Positions 5,500 to 13,100 of a stretch of 17,364 nucleotides of DNA are shown one piece after another. The position numbers were made by a program, and so were the translations under genes. The stretch lies in NCBI GenBank assembly GCA_020058145.1, contig JAGVEP010000313.1:1-17364 (forward strand). The letters run 5' to 3'. Below the pieces are notes generated by a model that did not search any database, was not told the DNA's origin, and was given only the letters and a program-made list of their open reading frames with translations. This stretch comes from Phycisphaerae bacterium. Its GTDB lineage: Bacteria; Planctomycetota; Phycisphaerae; UBA1845; Fen-1342. Position 1 is the stretch's first letter. Each line of letters begins with the position of its first letter.

Positions 5500-7026
5500 T
5501 CAGCCCTGCAGCCACCCCGCGATTGTTCCGTAGAGCAGATACACGTTCAGCACAACAATCACAATCGTAGCCGCCCAGGCCAGAGTGTGCAGCCAGAGGG
5601 CGTTGGTGAATCGACCCATCTTCACGCGGTCGCCGGTGAATAGAACCAGGGGGACGACCGCGAAGCCGAGCTGCAGCGACAGAATCACTTGGCTGAGGAT
5701 CAGTAGGTCGCCGATGCCGCGCTCGCCATACAGGATGGCGACGACCAGGGCGGGGCCGATGGCGATCAGGCGGGTCACGAGGCGCCGTAGCCAGGGCCGC
5801 AGGCGAATGTTGAGAAAACCCTCCATGACGATTTGGCCCGCCAGCGTGCCCGTGAGCGTCGAGGCCTGTCCGGACGCGAGCAGCGCTAGCGCGAACAGCG
5901 TGCCTGCCAGCGGCGCGCCCAGCATGGGCGACAGCAACTTGTAGGCGTCGTTGATGTCGGCCACATCGGCGTGCGCGGTACCGTGGAACGTCGCCGCACT
6001 GACGACCAGGATCGCCGCGTTGATGAAAAACGCCAACAGCAATGCGCCGGTCGAGTCGATGGTCGCATAACGGATCGCCATGGCCTTGCCGGCCGGTGTA
6101 CGCTCGAACGCCCGCGTCTGCACGATGCCGGAATGCAGGTACAGGTTGTGCGGCATGACCGTCGCGCCGAGGATACCGATCGCGATGTACAGCATGTCGG
6201 GGTTGAAAACGATCTGCGGCCTGGGAAGCAGATTCGTAAGAATCGGCAGAATCTGCGGTTGCGAGACCAGCAGCTCGTATGCGAAGCACCCGCCGATCGT
6301 GAGGATCAACGTGGCGACGAGCGCTTCCAGCAGCCGAAAGCCCTTGTGCTGGAGGAACAGTACGATCATCACGTCCAAAGCGGTCAACACCACGCCGATC
6401 GGCAGGGGCAGACCAAACAGCAGATTCAGCGCGATCGCCGACCCGACCACCTCCGCCAGGTCGCAGGCGGCGATGGCAACCTCGCAGAGCACCCACAGGC
6501 CCAGCGCCACCGGCCGGGAGTAGTGATCCCGGCAGGCTTGGGCGAGGTCGCGACCAGTCACGATGCCCAGCTTCAAGGCCAGGTACTGAAGCAGGATCGC
6601 AATGAAATTGGAGATCAGGATGACCGACAGCAGCGTGTAACCGAAACGCGCCCCGCCGGCCAGGTCCGTGGCCCAGTTGCCGGGGTCCATGTAGCCGACG
6701 GAGACCATCAGGCCCGGTCCGGTGAACGCAAACAACTTCTTCCAAAAACTGCGCGTATGCGGCATGCGAACGCTGGCGTGGACCTCCGACAGCGACGGCC
6801 TACCGCCCCCCCGTCGCCAGCCGGGCTCCGGTGAGCGGGCCGTGACTGCGCTTCCCGTGGCGGCCGCCACTCCGTTGGGCATCGGGCCGGACGGATTCTC
6901 GGCGGGCTCGATCGGCGGTTGCGGGCGATCAATGGATTGCGCCGGTCTCGGGGCCGCGCCGGCGGGGTCGGGCACGGCCGCAGGGCCCTGGGCCGCCTGA
7001 TCGTATTCTTGCTCAGAGAGACCCAT
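5500..7026 (-). CDS. mntH: Nramp-family divalent metal (Mn2+/Fe2+) transporter
   Basis: This is a proton-coupled divalent metal importer of the inner membrane. From the ATG at 7026 it has 508 residues. The metal-site motif of TM1 is DPGN at 114-117 and that of TM6 is MPHN at 291-294 (GATVMPHNLYLHS). About 11 hydrophobic segments follow residue 93. Residues 1-92 are an unusual Pro/Ala/Gly-rich cytoplasmic tail absent from standard MntH. Tandem ATGs occur at 7029 and 7026 after GGAGG (7031-7035); I favour the second for spacing. The frame is open to a TTG at 7056. A small upstream ORF overlaps the start, a Usp gene follows 22 bp later, and an mntR-like gene diverges, which supports manganese as substrate. 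The symbol rests on family and context. Confidence 0.93.
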   Translation of the reverse strand: MGLSEQEYDQAAQGPAAVPDPAGAAPRPAQSIDRPQPPIEPAENPSGPMPNGVAAATGSAVTARSPEPGWRRGGGRPSLSEVHASVRMPHTRSFWKKLFAFTGPGLMVSVGYMDPGNWATDLAGGARFGYTLLSVILISNFIAILLQYLALKLGIVTGRDLAQACRDHYSRPVALGLWVLCEVAIAACDLAEVVGSAIALNLLFGLPLPIGVVLTALDVMIVLFLQHKGFRLLEALVATLILTIGGCFAYELLVSQPQILPILTNLLPRPQIVFNPDMLYIAIGILGATVMPHNLYLHSGIVQTRAFERTPAGKAMAIRYATIDSTGALLLAFFINAAILVVSAATFHGTAHADVADINDAYKLLSPMLGAPLAGTLFALALLASGQASTLTGTLAGQIVMEGFLNIRLRPWLRRLVTRLIAIGPALVVAILYGERGIGDLLILSQVILSLQLGFAVVPLVLFTGDRVKMGRFTNALWLHTLAWAATIVIVVLNVYLLYGTIAGWLQG

Positions 7027-7145
7027 CATGCCTCCAGGTTCGCGATCGGCACCCAACCCGCGTCAAGCACCGCGAACAGCGCCAGCGAGATCAACGCCGG
7101 GCGCCGCCCGTGCAAGCCATTCGGGCCGCTTACGCGTGCGAGCAT
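7026..7145 (-). CDS. Candidate leader ORF coupled to the Nramp gene (39 aa)
   Basis: A 39-codon ORF begins at an ATG (7145) with GGAG (7154-7157) 8 bases upstream. It ends in a TGA that overlaps the transporter start (ATGATG), an arrangement typical of translational coupling. The peptide has a basic stretch, then a hydrophobic segment (ALISLALFAVLDAGWVPI). The frame is open further upstream to a GTG at 7202, near the predicted transcription start. I recognise no family. It could instead be chance coding in GC-rich leader DNA. Confidence 0.35.
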   Translation of the reverse strand: MLARVSGPNGLHGRRPALISLALFAVLDAGWVPIANLEA

Positions 7146-7213
7146 GGCGGGCACTCCAGCAACGGTTGTTCGCGTGAAATCGGCAAGCGTGTCCTCCGGC
7201 ACGGCACGACGTA

Positions 7214-7242
7214 ATGCTAGTTACATGTCGTAACAAATGCAA
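7214..7242 (-). promoter_or_regulatory. Candidate Nramp promoter with embedded MntR operator
   Basis: Reading the minus strand, TTGCAT (7242-7237) and TAGCAT (7219-7214) are separated by 17 bases. The spacer contains an inverted repeat, GTTAC-N5-GTAAC (7220-7234), directly beside the -10. DtxR/MntR repressors bind AT-rich inverted repeats over metal-transporter promoters, and the gene encoding such a regulator diverges from here. The sequence does not match the E. coli MntR box closely, so the assignment is inference. The predicted leader before the Nramp ATG is about 180 bases. Confidence 0.45.
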
Positions 7243-7340
7243 ATTGTGGCGGAAAAAGACGGGCTACTGCCAGGGACAAACAGCGTACAACGCCTGATTG
7301 CAGAAAGACTTACGGCAATGCAACTCCCTTAGCGACCGGC

Positions 7341-7369
7341 TTGGGTTTTTTCGCGCCCGACGGTAAGAT
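7341..7369 (+). promoter_or_regulatory. Candidate promoter of the mntR-like gene
   Basis: TTGGGT (7341-7346) and TAAGAT (7364-7369) are separated by 17 bases, placing a start near 7376, about 29 bases before the ATG. Both hexamers are moderate matches. The -35 flows into a run of six T residues, so this is a weak call. Confidence 0.35.
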
Positions 7370-7404
7370 CACGACACTAGGCCTCTTCTGGAGCACCGCC
7401 TCGC

Positions 7405-7896
7405 ATGGCTCGTCCCCGCGAAAACTCCGTTGCGGCACGAAAATCGGCGCGCGCCGTCCGCGACCCACGCCAGCAGGCTCGCAGCCATGCGCAGGAACGC
7501 GAGGACCACCGCCTCTCGCTGCTGGAGGACTACCTCCAAGTCATCGCCGACCTGATTGACACCGAGGGGGAGGCGCGCGTCGTAGCCATTGCGCAACGCT
7601 TCGGCGTGTCGCACGTGGCCGCGCTGCACACGGTGGAGCGCCTACAGCGCGAGGGTCTCGCCACGGCCAAGCCGCGGCGCGCCGTCTTTTTGACCGACGA
7701 GGGTCGCCGGCGGGTCGAACTACTTCGCCATCGGTACGAGGTAGTGGTGCGGTTTTTGATTTCGATCGGTATCAGCGAGGATGTCGCCCACGTGGATGCA
7801 GAGGGGATTGAACATCACGTACACGCGGAGACGCTATCAGCCTTCGAGCGCTTGACGCATGGCCGGCCACGATCCGACAAAGACCGTCCGAGCTGA
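7405..7896 (+). CDS. mntR: MntR-like DtxR-family manganese-responsive regulator
   Basis: This 163-residue protein resembles the E. coli-type MntR. A basic N-terminal extension (1-35) is followed by the winged helix-turn-helix at about 37-104, with recognition helix region VSHVAALHTVERLQREG and the wing ending RRAVFLTDEG. The C-terminal dimerisation and metal-binding part contains RHRYEVV (H109) and DAEGIEHHVHAETLSAF, in which E133, E136 and H137 correspond to MntR metal ligands. With bound Mn2+ such proteins repress importer genes. The gene diverges from the Nramp transporter, the natural target. The start at 7405 has a GGAG 11 bases upstream; a later start is possible, but all other in-frame Met codons are well inside the protein. 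Confidence 0.88.
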   Translation: MARPRENSVAARKSARAVRDPRQQARSHAQEREDHRLSLLEDYLQVIADLIDTEGEARVVAIAQRFGVSHVAALHTVERLQREGLATAKPRRAVFLTDEGRRRVELLRHRYEVVVRFLISIGISEDVAHVDAEGIEHHVHAETLSAFERLTHGRPRSDKDRPS

Positions 7897-7914
7897 AGTG
7901 CCGACGAAACACAG

Positions 7915-7992
7915 ATGGTCACTGACGGCAAGCATGACGGCTGCAAGGTCTGTTGCAAGGACGGCAAGAAAGCCGCGGCAGGCACGCCCTGA
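7915..7992 (+). CDS. Candidate Cys/Lys-rich mini-protein after mntR (25 aa)
   Basis: A 25-codon ORF encodes a peptide with the segment DGKHDGCKVCCKDGKKAAA, holding three cysteines, a histidine and many lysines, a composition compatible with metal binding. It is in the same frame as mntR, 18 bp after that gene's TGA. No Shine-Dalgarno sequence is visible, so translation might depend on reinitiation. I recognise no family, and it may be a chance ORF. Confidence 0.25.
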   Translation: MVTDGKHDGCKVCCKDGKKAAAGTP

Positions 7993-8273
7993 TGGGGGCT
8001 GAAGCAAGTCCGGAACACTGAATCGAATCCACAGAAGTCCTGTATCAGACTCAGCTTAGCGAACTGTCAGCCCTTTCGCAACCTATCGCATTCCAGCGCG
8101 TTTTGACGCATTCTGACGCGGTATTCGCACGCCAAAACGGTAGTCGAAATCGAGACATCAATAAGCGAACAAGAGGGCACGCTCAGCGGCGCTGCACTTT
8201 TCAACCGCCGTTTCGATTTGCGGGTCGGCCAGCCGGGCTCAGAGTAAACCAGGACTGAATTTATCCTATTTTC

Positions 8274-8301
8274 TTGACTGAGGCTTCGCGGCGGCTAGAC
8301 T
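8274..8301 (+). promoter_or_regulatory. Candidate promoter of the first dockerin gene
   Basis: TTGACT (8274-8279) and TAGACT (8296-8301) are separated by 16 bases, an acceptable sigma70-type pair. The predicted start near 8308 leaves a leader of about 110 bases before the ATG at 8421, including the GTCGTAA doublet. Confidence 0.45.
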
Positions 8302-8420
8302 CTCGGTGTGTTCGTGCTGGTCGGACGGCTCATACCGAGCCAGTCGTAAGTCGTAAGCCCATTTTTACCAACCAGTTACCGAATATGTCGGGAATGCGCC
8401 GCTTGAGCTAGGAAAACACC

Positions 8421-9815
8421 ATGAACCAACGCGGGGCAATCGCGATCGCCGGCCTGTGTCTCTTTGCGGGCGTGGGTATCATGCTCCGACAGTCGCAAGC
8501 CGCTACTCCCCGCAGTGTCGGCCCCGACATTATCGTGAGCGACCTGTTCGACCTCATCTACTGGGGCGCCAGCGGCAGCATCCAGGCTTACTCGGTCGGC
8601 ACGTATGTCTGCAACATCGGCGACCAGCCGGCCGTCTGGCAAGGCAGCACCAATCAGCACCCGGTCATCGGCCAGAACTTATTTCGCCTCAGCGCCGGAC
8701 GTTTCGAGCAGATTGGTCAGAGCTGGCTCAAATGGGCGTTCCTCTCTGAGAATACCGACTATTGCGGCACCTGCATCGATCCGAACTCCAGCAGTCTGCT
8801 GGGCGTAAACTGCGCCGACCCCTACGAAGCCGCGTACAGCGGTTATCAAGGCCAGCTCGGACCAAAGTCGGTGGTCAATCCATTCACCGGCGAGTTCCCG
8901 GCCGTGCATCCGACGCCGCCGTTCACGGTCATAGGCGGCCGTCTGCAGGTACACGCAGCCGACTTTGGCGGCTCCGGGACGCTCTATTTCGCGGAAGGTC
9001 AGTACGTCACGCCGGATGACTCGGCCGCGGGCAATCTTCACAACAACGCGTCGTACCGACAGGTCTGGGTGCTACCCAACCACAACCTCACGTATATCAG
9101 CCCGCAAGGCACGCCTTCCATTACCGTGGAGCAGCAACCGGCCATCGCCGCCTGGGCGCAGCAGGACGCGAGCGTGTTCCTGGCCTCGGTAGACGTGCCG
9201 GGCGACGGGCGCGTGTACGCGGCCTGTAAGGCGACTGACCTGGGCGGTGGCACCTGGCACTACGAAATTGCCATTCAAAACCTGAATTCTGATCGTGCCG
9301 TCGGCGGCGTGCTCGTCCCGTTGCCGCCCGGCACGAGCGTCAGCAATTTGGGCTTCCACTGCGTCGAGTACCACTCCGGCGAGGTCTACGACAGTACGCC
9401 CTGGACGGGCGTCGTCACGGCCGCCGGCGTGCGCTGGGACACGGTGGACTACGCGACGAACCCGAACGCGAACGCCCTGCGCTGGGGCACGCTGTACAAC
9501 TTCCGGTTCGACGCCGGCGCGTCGCCGCCGAGCGTCACGCTGGCCGAGCTACTGTTGTTTAAGCCCGGCTCACCAGAGTCGATTGAGGTCCCGCTCGGCT
9601 CGCTCCCCGTCGCCCCGGGTGACACGAACTGCGACGGCGTAGTCGATTTCGACGACATCAACCCGTTTGTGCTGGCGCTCGCCGGCCAGGCGGGCTACGA
9701 GGCCGCTTTCCCGGGCTGCAATTGGCTTAACGCCGACTGTAACGGCGACGGGCAGGTGAACTTCGACGATATCAACCCGTTCGTGGCGTGCCTCAGTCAC
9801 GGCGGGTGCCCGTAA
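8421..9815 (+). CDS. Secreted dockerin-domain protein of unknown function
   Basis: The 464-residue protein has AGGAAA 5 bases before its ATG. Residues 1-27 form a signal peptide, with hydrophobic IAIAGLCLFAGVGIM and likely cleavage after SQA. Residues 30-395 form a domain I know only from planctomycete exported proteins, with motifs such as YWGASGSIQAYSVGTYVCNIG, the segment PVIGQNLFRL, and SWLKWAFLS. Paired cysteines near 116-131 suggest disulfides. Residues 400-464 form a dockerin type I-like unit with two calcium-loop repeats, DTNCDGVVDFDDINPF and DCNGDGQVNFDDINPF. No catalytic motif is recognised. The dockerin probably mediates attachment or protein-protein contact outside the cytoplasm; no cohesin is in the window. 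The neighbouring large protein ends in the same dockerin type. Confidence 0.85.
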   Translation: MNQRGAIAIAGLCLFAGVGIMLRQSQAATPRSVGPDIIVSDLFDLIYWGASGSIQAYSVGTYVCNIGDQPAVWQGSTNQHPVIGQNLFRLSAGRFEQIGQSWLKWAFLSENTDYCGTCIDPNSSSLLGVNCADPYEAAYSGYQGQLGPKSVVNPFTGEFPAVHPTPPFTVIGGRLQVHAADFGGSGTLYFAEGQYVTPDDSAAGNLHNNASYRQVWVLPNHNLTYISPQGTPSITVEQQPAIAAWAQQDASVFLASVDVPGDGRVYAACKATDLGGGTWHYEIAIQNLNSDRAVGGVLVPLPPGTSVSNLGFHCVEYHSGEVYDSTPWTGVVTAAGVRWDTVDYATNPNANALRWGTLYNFRFDAGASPPSVTLAELLLFKPGSPESIEVPLGSLPVAPGDTNCDGVVDFDDINPFVLALAGQAGYEAAFPGCNWLNADCNGDGQVNFDDINPFVACLSHGGCP

Positions 9816-9830
9816 GCGACCGGGCACGGT

Positions 9831-9850
9831 CGCGGGTGACGAAACCCGCG
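9831..9850 (+). terminator. Hairpin after the first dockerin gene
   Basis: Perfect 7-bp arms CGCGGGT and ACCCGCG enclose a 6-base loop, 15 bp after the stop codon. No T tract follows, so it may stabilise the mRNA 3' end instead of terminating on its own. Two further stems follow downstream. Confidence 0.35.
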
Positions 9851-9926
9851 CCCGAACGACTGGATCCGCGTGAACGCGGTGAGTTGGTTCCGTTTGTCTC
9901 AGGGCCGGCGTCGGGCCGCGGCCCGC

Positions 9927-9959
9927 ACCTGACCTGGCAAGGTCGGGTCCCTCTTTCTC
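9927..9959 (+). terminator. Possible intrinsic terminator (second stem)
   Basis: A 9-bp stem, ACCTGACCT with AGGTCGGGT, contains one G-U pair and a GGCA loop. It is followed by a pyrimidine-rich stretch, CCCTCTTTCTC. The T run is weak. Confidence 0.3.
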
Positions 9960-9971
9960 GAACCGAGTTCG

Positions 9972-10001
9972 GCCGGCTGAAGCCGGCGCGTGAGTTTTTT
10001 T
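9972..10001 (+). terminator. Possible intrinsic terminator (GCCGGC stem, seven T)
   Basis: A perfect 6-bp stem, GCCGGC-TGAA-GCCGGC, is followed after 7 bases by seven consecutive T. The gap before the T run is longer than ideal. It is the best terminator candidate between the two exported-protein genes. Confidence 0.45.
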
Positions 10002-10053
10002 CCAGCCTCGTGTCATAATCAGCACTGAAATGGTCTACTTAACACAGTCACGG

Positions 10054-10082
10054 TTGTTCGTGGCGTTGTCAGGTCCTATAAA
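10054..10082 (+). promoter_or_regulatory. Candidate promoter of the giant mosaic gene
   Basis: TTGTTC (10054-10059) and TATAAA (10077-10082) are separated by 17 bases; the -10 matches 5 of 6 consensus positions. The predicted start near 10089 lies downstream of the first in-frame ATG (10030), which supports translation from the ATG at 10114. Confidence 0.5.
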
Positions 10083-10113
10083 CAGGGCAGAACGATCCCA
10101 ACGGAGAGACAGC

Positions 10114-13100
10114 ATGCAAAAACGAAACGGGTTCTTGCTTGGATTGATGTTGTGTTGTGGAGGTGTGTGGGCCGTTGCTGGTCCGCTCGCCGGGGTCGGG
10201 TCGAGCGCTGGCCCGCTCAAGGACGGCGTCACCACGCCGGCGGCAGCGCGGGGCGTAGGGGGAGTGGGCGCCTGTTGCTACCATGACCCCGACGGCGTGC
10301 TGCAATGCGTCGTCATGTCCTTCGGCGAGTGTCAGCAGGTATTCCACGGTGTGTATCAGGGCGACGGTACCAACTGCAACCCGTCGCCTTGCGATCAGTT
10401 GCCGACCGGGGCTTGTTGTTACTCGGTTCAGGGCACTCCGCCGCAATGCGCGGTGCTGTTCGCCATCGAGTGCGAGCTGTTGCAGGGCCAGTATCTTGGG
10501 GACGGCACGGTCTGCAATCCGAACTCGTGTGACCCGACCGGTGCCTGCTGCTACCGCGACGCGGCCGGGCAGTGGGTGTGCGTGATCGTGACCTCTGCCG
10601 ACTGCGACGCACTGTATGGCGGACTGTATCAGGGGGATGGGACGAATTGCGGGCCGCCGCTGCCGTGCGAGGGGACGCTGCCCAACGGGGCGTGCTGCTA
10701 TCTCGACGCGGTCGGCATGACGCAGTGCGTCGTGGTGAGCGCCTACGAGTGCGACGTTGTCTACCACGGCGTGTACCACGGCGACGGTACGAGTTGCGGG
10801 CCGCTGAACCCGTGCACGGAACTGGGCGCATGCTGCTATGGCGACCCGGGCGGGACGTTCTGCGTGATCACGACCCCAGCCGACTGCCAGACCATCTACC
10901 AAGGCACCTTCCAAGGTCTTGGGACCATGTGTACTCCGCAGGGCGGCTGCCCCAACCAGGAAGGCACCGGGGCGTGCTGCTACGCCATGCCGCCGCTGTG
11001 CATCATCACGACTCAAAATGATTGCTCCAACATCTATGGCGGGGTGTACATGGGCAACAACACGACCTGCTCGCCGAACCCGTGCCTGCCGCCAGACGAA
11101 GGCGCGTGCTGCGTGCTCGACAATACCGGTAACAGCGTGTGCGTGACGGCCACGCAGGTGCAATGCGAGGAGTTGCTCCACGGCGTGTTCCACGGCGTCG
11201 GCTCGACCTGCCTGCCGGACACCTGCCCGAACGTTCCGCCGAATTGTGACTGCCCGGGGCGTTGCGACAACCGCACGCCGGCGTTCGAGGACCCGAACTT
11301 CGCGCTGGTCTTCACCGGCGCGGCCGCGGTCTGCACACATTACGACCCGTTCGTGTCCGGCTACTCGGTGGTCTGCGTGGATCTCAAGAACAAGGGCTCG
11401 GCCCCGCTCAACACGAATTGGAACACCACCACGCTCTACAGCCATGCGTCCTGGACGCTTGCGAACCTGGGTACGGTTTTCGGCGTGACCGTGGATCGGA
11501 GCGGGAACGTCTATGTGACCACTTCGACCAGCTACTTCACGCACCTGACCGGTCTGAGCGGCGTCTGGGGCACGGTGTACAAGATCAATGCCGTCACGGG
11601 CCTGCCGAGTGTGTTCGCGAACCTCCCGAACACCGGCCCCGGACTCGGCAACATCTGCTTTGACGCGGGGAACAACCAGTTCTTCGTGACGAACTTCGAA
11701 GACGGACGCATTTACCGGCTCGACATGGCCGGCAATTGCCTCAGCACGTTCGATCACGCCTCGGGCATCATCGGAACGTGCGTTCCGGAGGCCGGCGATC
11801 CGGCGGGCTTTGCCACGCTGGGCGAGCGGCCGTGGGGCGTCAATGTGTGGAACAACCGCCTGTACTACGGCCTGTGGGTCGAGGATGCGGGACGGCCAAG
11901 CGCAACCGCGAACAACCAGGTGTGGTCGATCCCGCTCGCGGGCGGCAACTTCAGCGGCGTCAAGCAGCTCGAGATCACGCTGCCCGTGCTCGGCGCCTGG
12001 TATAATTACGCGAGCCCGCCGTCGGACCTCAGTTTCTCGCAAAATGGGTGCATGTTGGTATCGGAGCGGACCATGTACTCCGACGACGGGCCGAGCGCGC
12101 ACCAGTCGCGCGTGTTGGAATATCGCCAGATCGGCCCGGTCTGGTGGCCGAGCACGGTCTCGTATCAGGTCGGCGTGATCGCGGGCGGGGCGAACTCGTC
12201 CGGCGGCGGCGACTATGACAAGGACGGCGACGTCTGGGCCACCGGCGACGCCCTCCAGTTCGGCCCGCAGGTCATCTACGGCCTCCAGGGCCTGCCCTGC
12301 GACGGCGGCGGCGTCACGACCAGCATCCTGGTCGACCTCAACGGTAACCTCAGCTTCCAGGACAAGACCCTGCTCGGCGACGTCGAGGTGACCTGCTTCG
12401 GGCCGCGCGGTGCCTGCTGCTTCCTCGACCCGACTGGACCGCAGTGCGCCGTGATGTCCGAGATTGAATGCGAGCAGTTGCAGGGCCTCTATCTGGGCGA
12501 TGGCACCACCTGCGATCCGAACCCCTGTGAACCGACCGGCGCGTGCTGCTACGGCGTGCCGACGCAGTGTATCGTCACGACCCAGACGGAGTGCCTCAAC
12601 ACCTATAATGGCACCTATATCGGCGACAACGTCCCCTGCACGCCGGACCCGTGCCCGCCGCAGGGCGAAGGCGCCTGCTGCGTACACGATAATGGCGGCA
12701 ATAGCTTCTGCGTGACGGCTACGCAAACGCAATGCGAACAGTTGCTCAACGGCGTTTTCTTCGGCGTTGGTACGCCCTGCACGCCCACAACGTGCCCCAA
12801 TACCTCGGAGAAATGCGATTGCCCCGGGCGCTGCGACAGCCACACACCCACGTTCGAGGATCCGGCCTTCCTGCCGTTCACCGGTGCGGCCGCGATTGTC
12901 ACGCACCATGATCCGTTCGTGACCGGCTACTCGCTGGTCTGCGTGGACATCAAGAACAAGGGCACGGCCCCGCTCAACACGAATTGGAATACCACGACCC
13001 TCTACAGCCACCCGTCCTGGGCGCTGGCCAACCTGGGCACGGTCTTCGGCGTCACGGTGGATAAGGACGGCAACATCTACGTGACCGCCTCCACCAGCTA

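Larger units (their letters stand above)
7897..8420. other. 524-bp spacer between mntR and the first dockerin gene
   Basis: Apart from the Cys-rich mini-ORF at its left end and a promoter near its right end, I see no gene. The middle (about 8000-8270) is less GC-rich than the genes around it. It holds only small features: TGACGC repeated 10 bp apart at 8104 and 8114, a 4-bp stem around 8098-8109, and a GTCGTAA heptamer doublet at 8343-8356. No RNA gene is recognisable. Confidence 0.5.

Noticed and set aside
7030..7207. Manganese riboswitch (yybP-ykoY) in the Nramp leader
   Set aside because: I looked for the conserved loop sequences on the minus strand and did not find them. A covariance-model search would settle it.
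7894..7992. TGA readthrough or selenocysteine extending mntR into the Cys-rich ORF
   Set aside because: The frames agree, but I see no SECIS-like hairpin, and MntR proteins normally end at about this point. A separate mini-ORF or chance is simpler.
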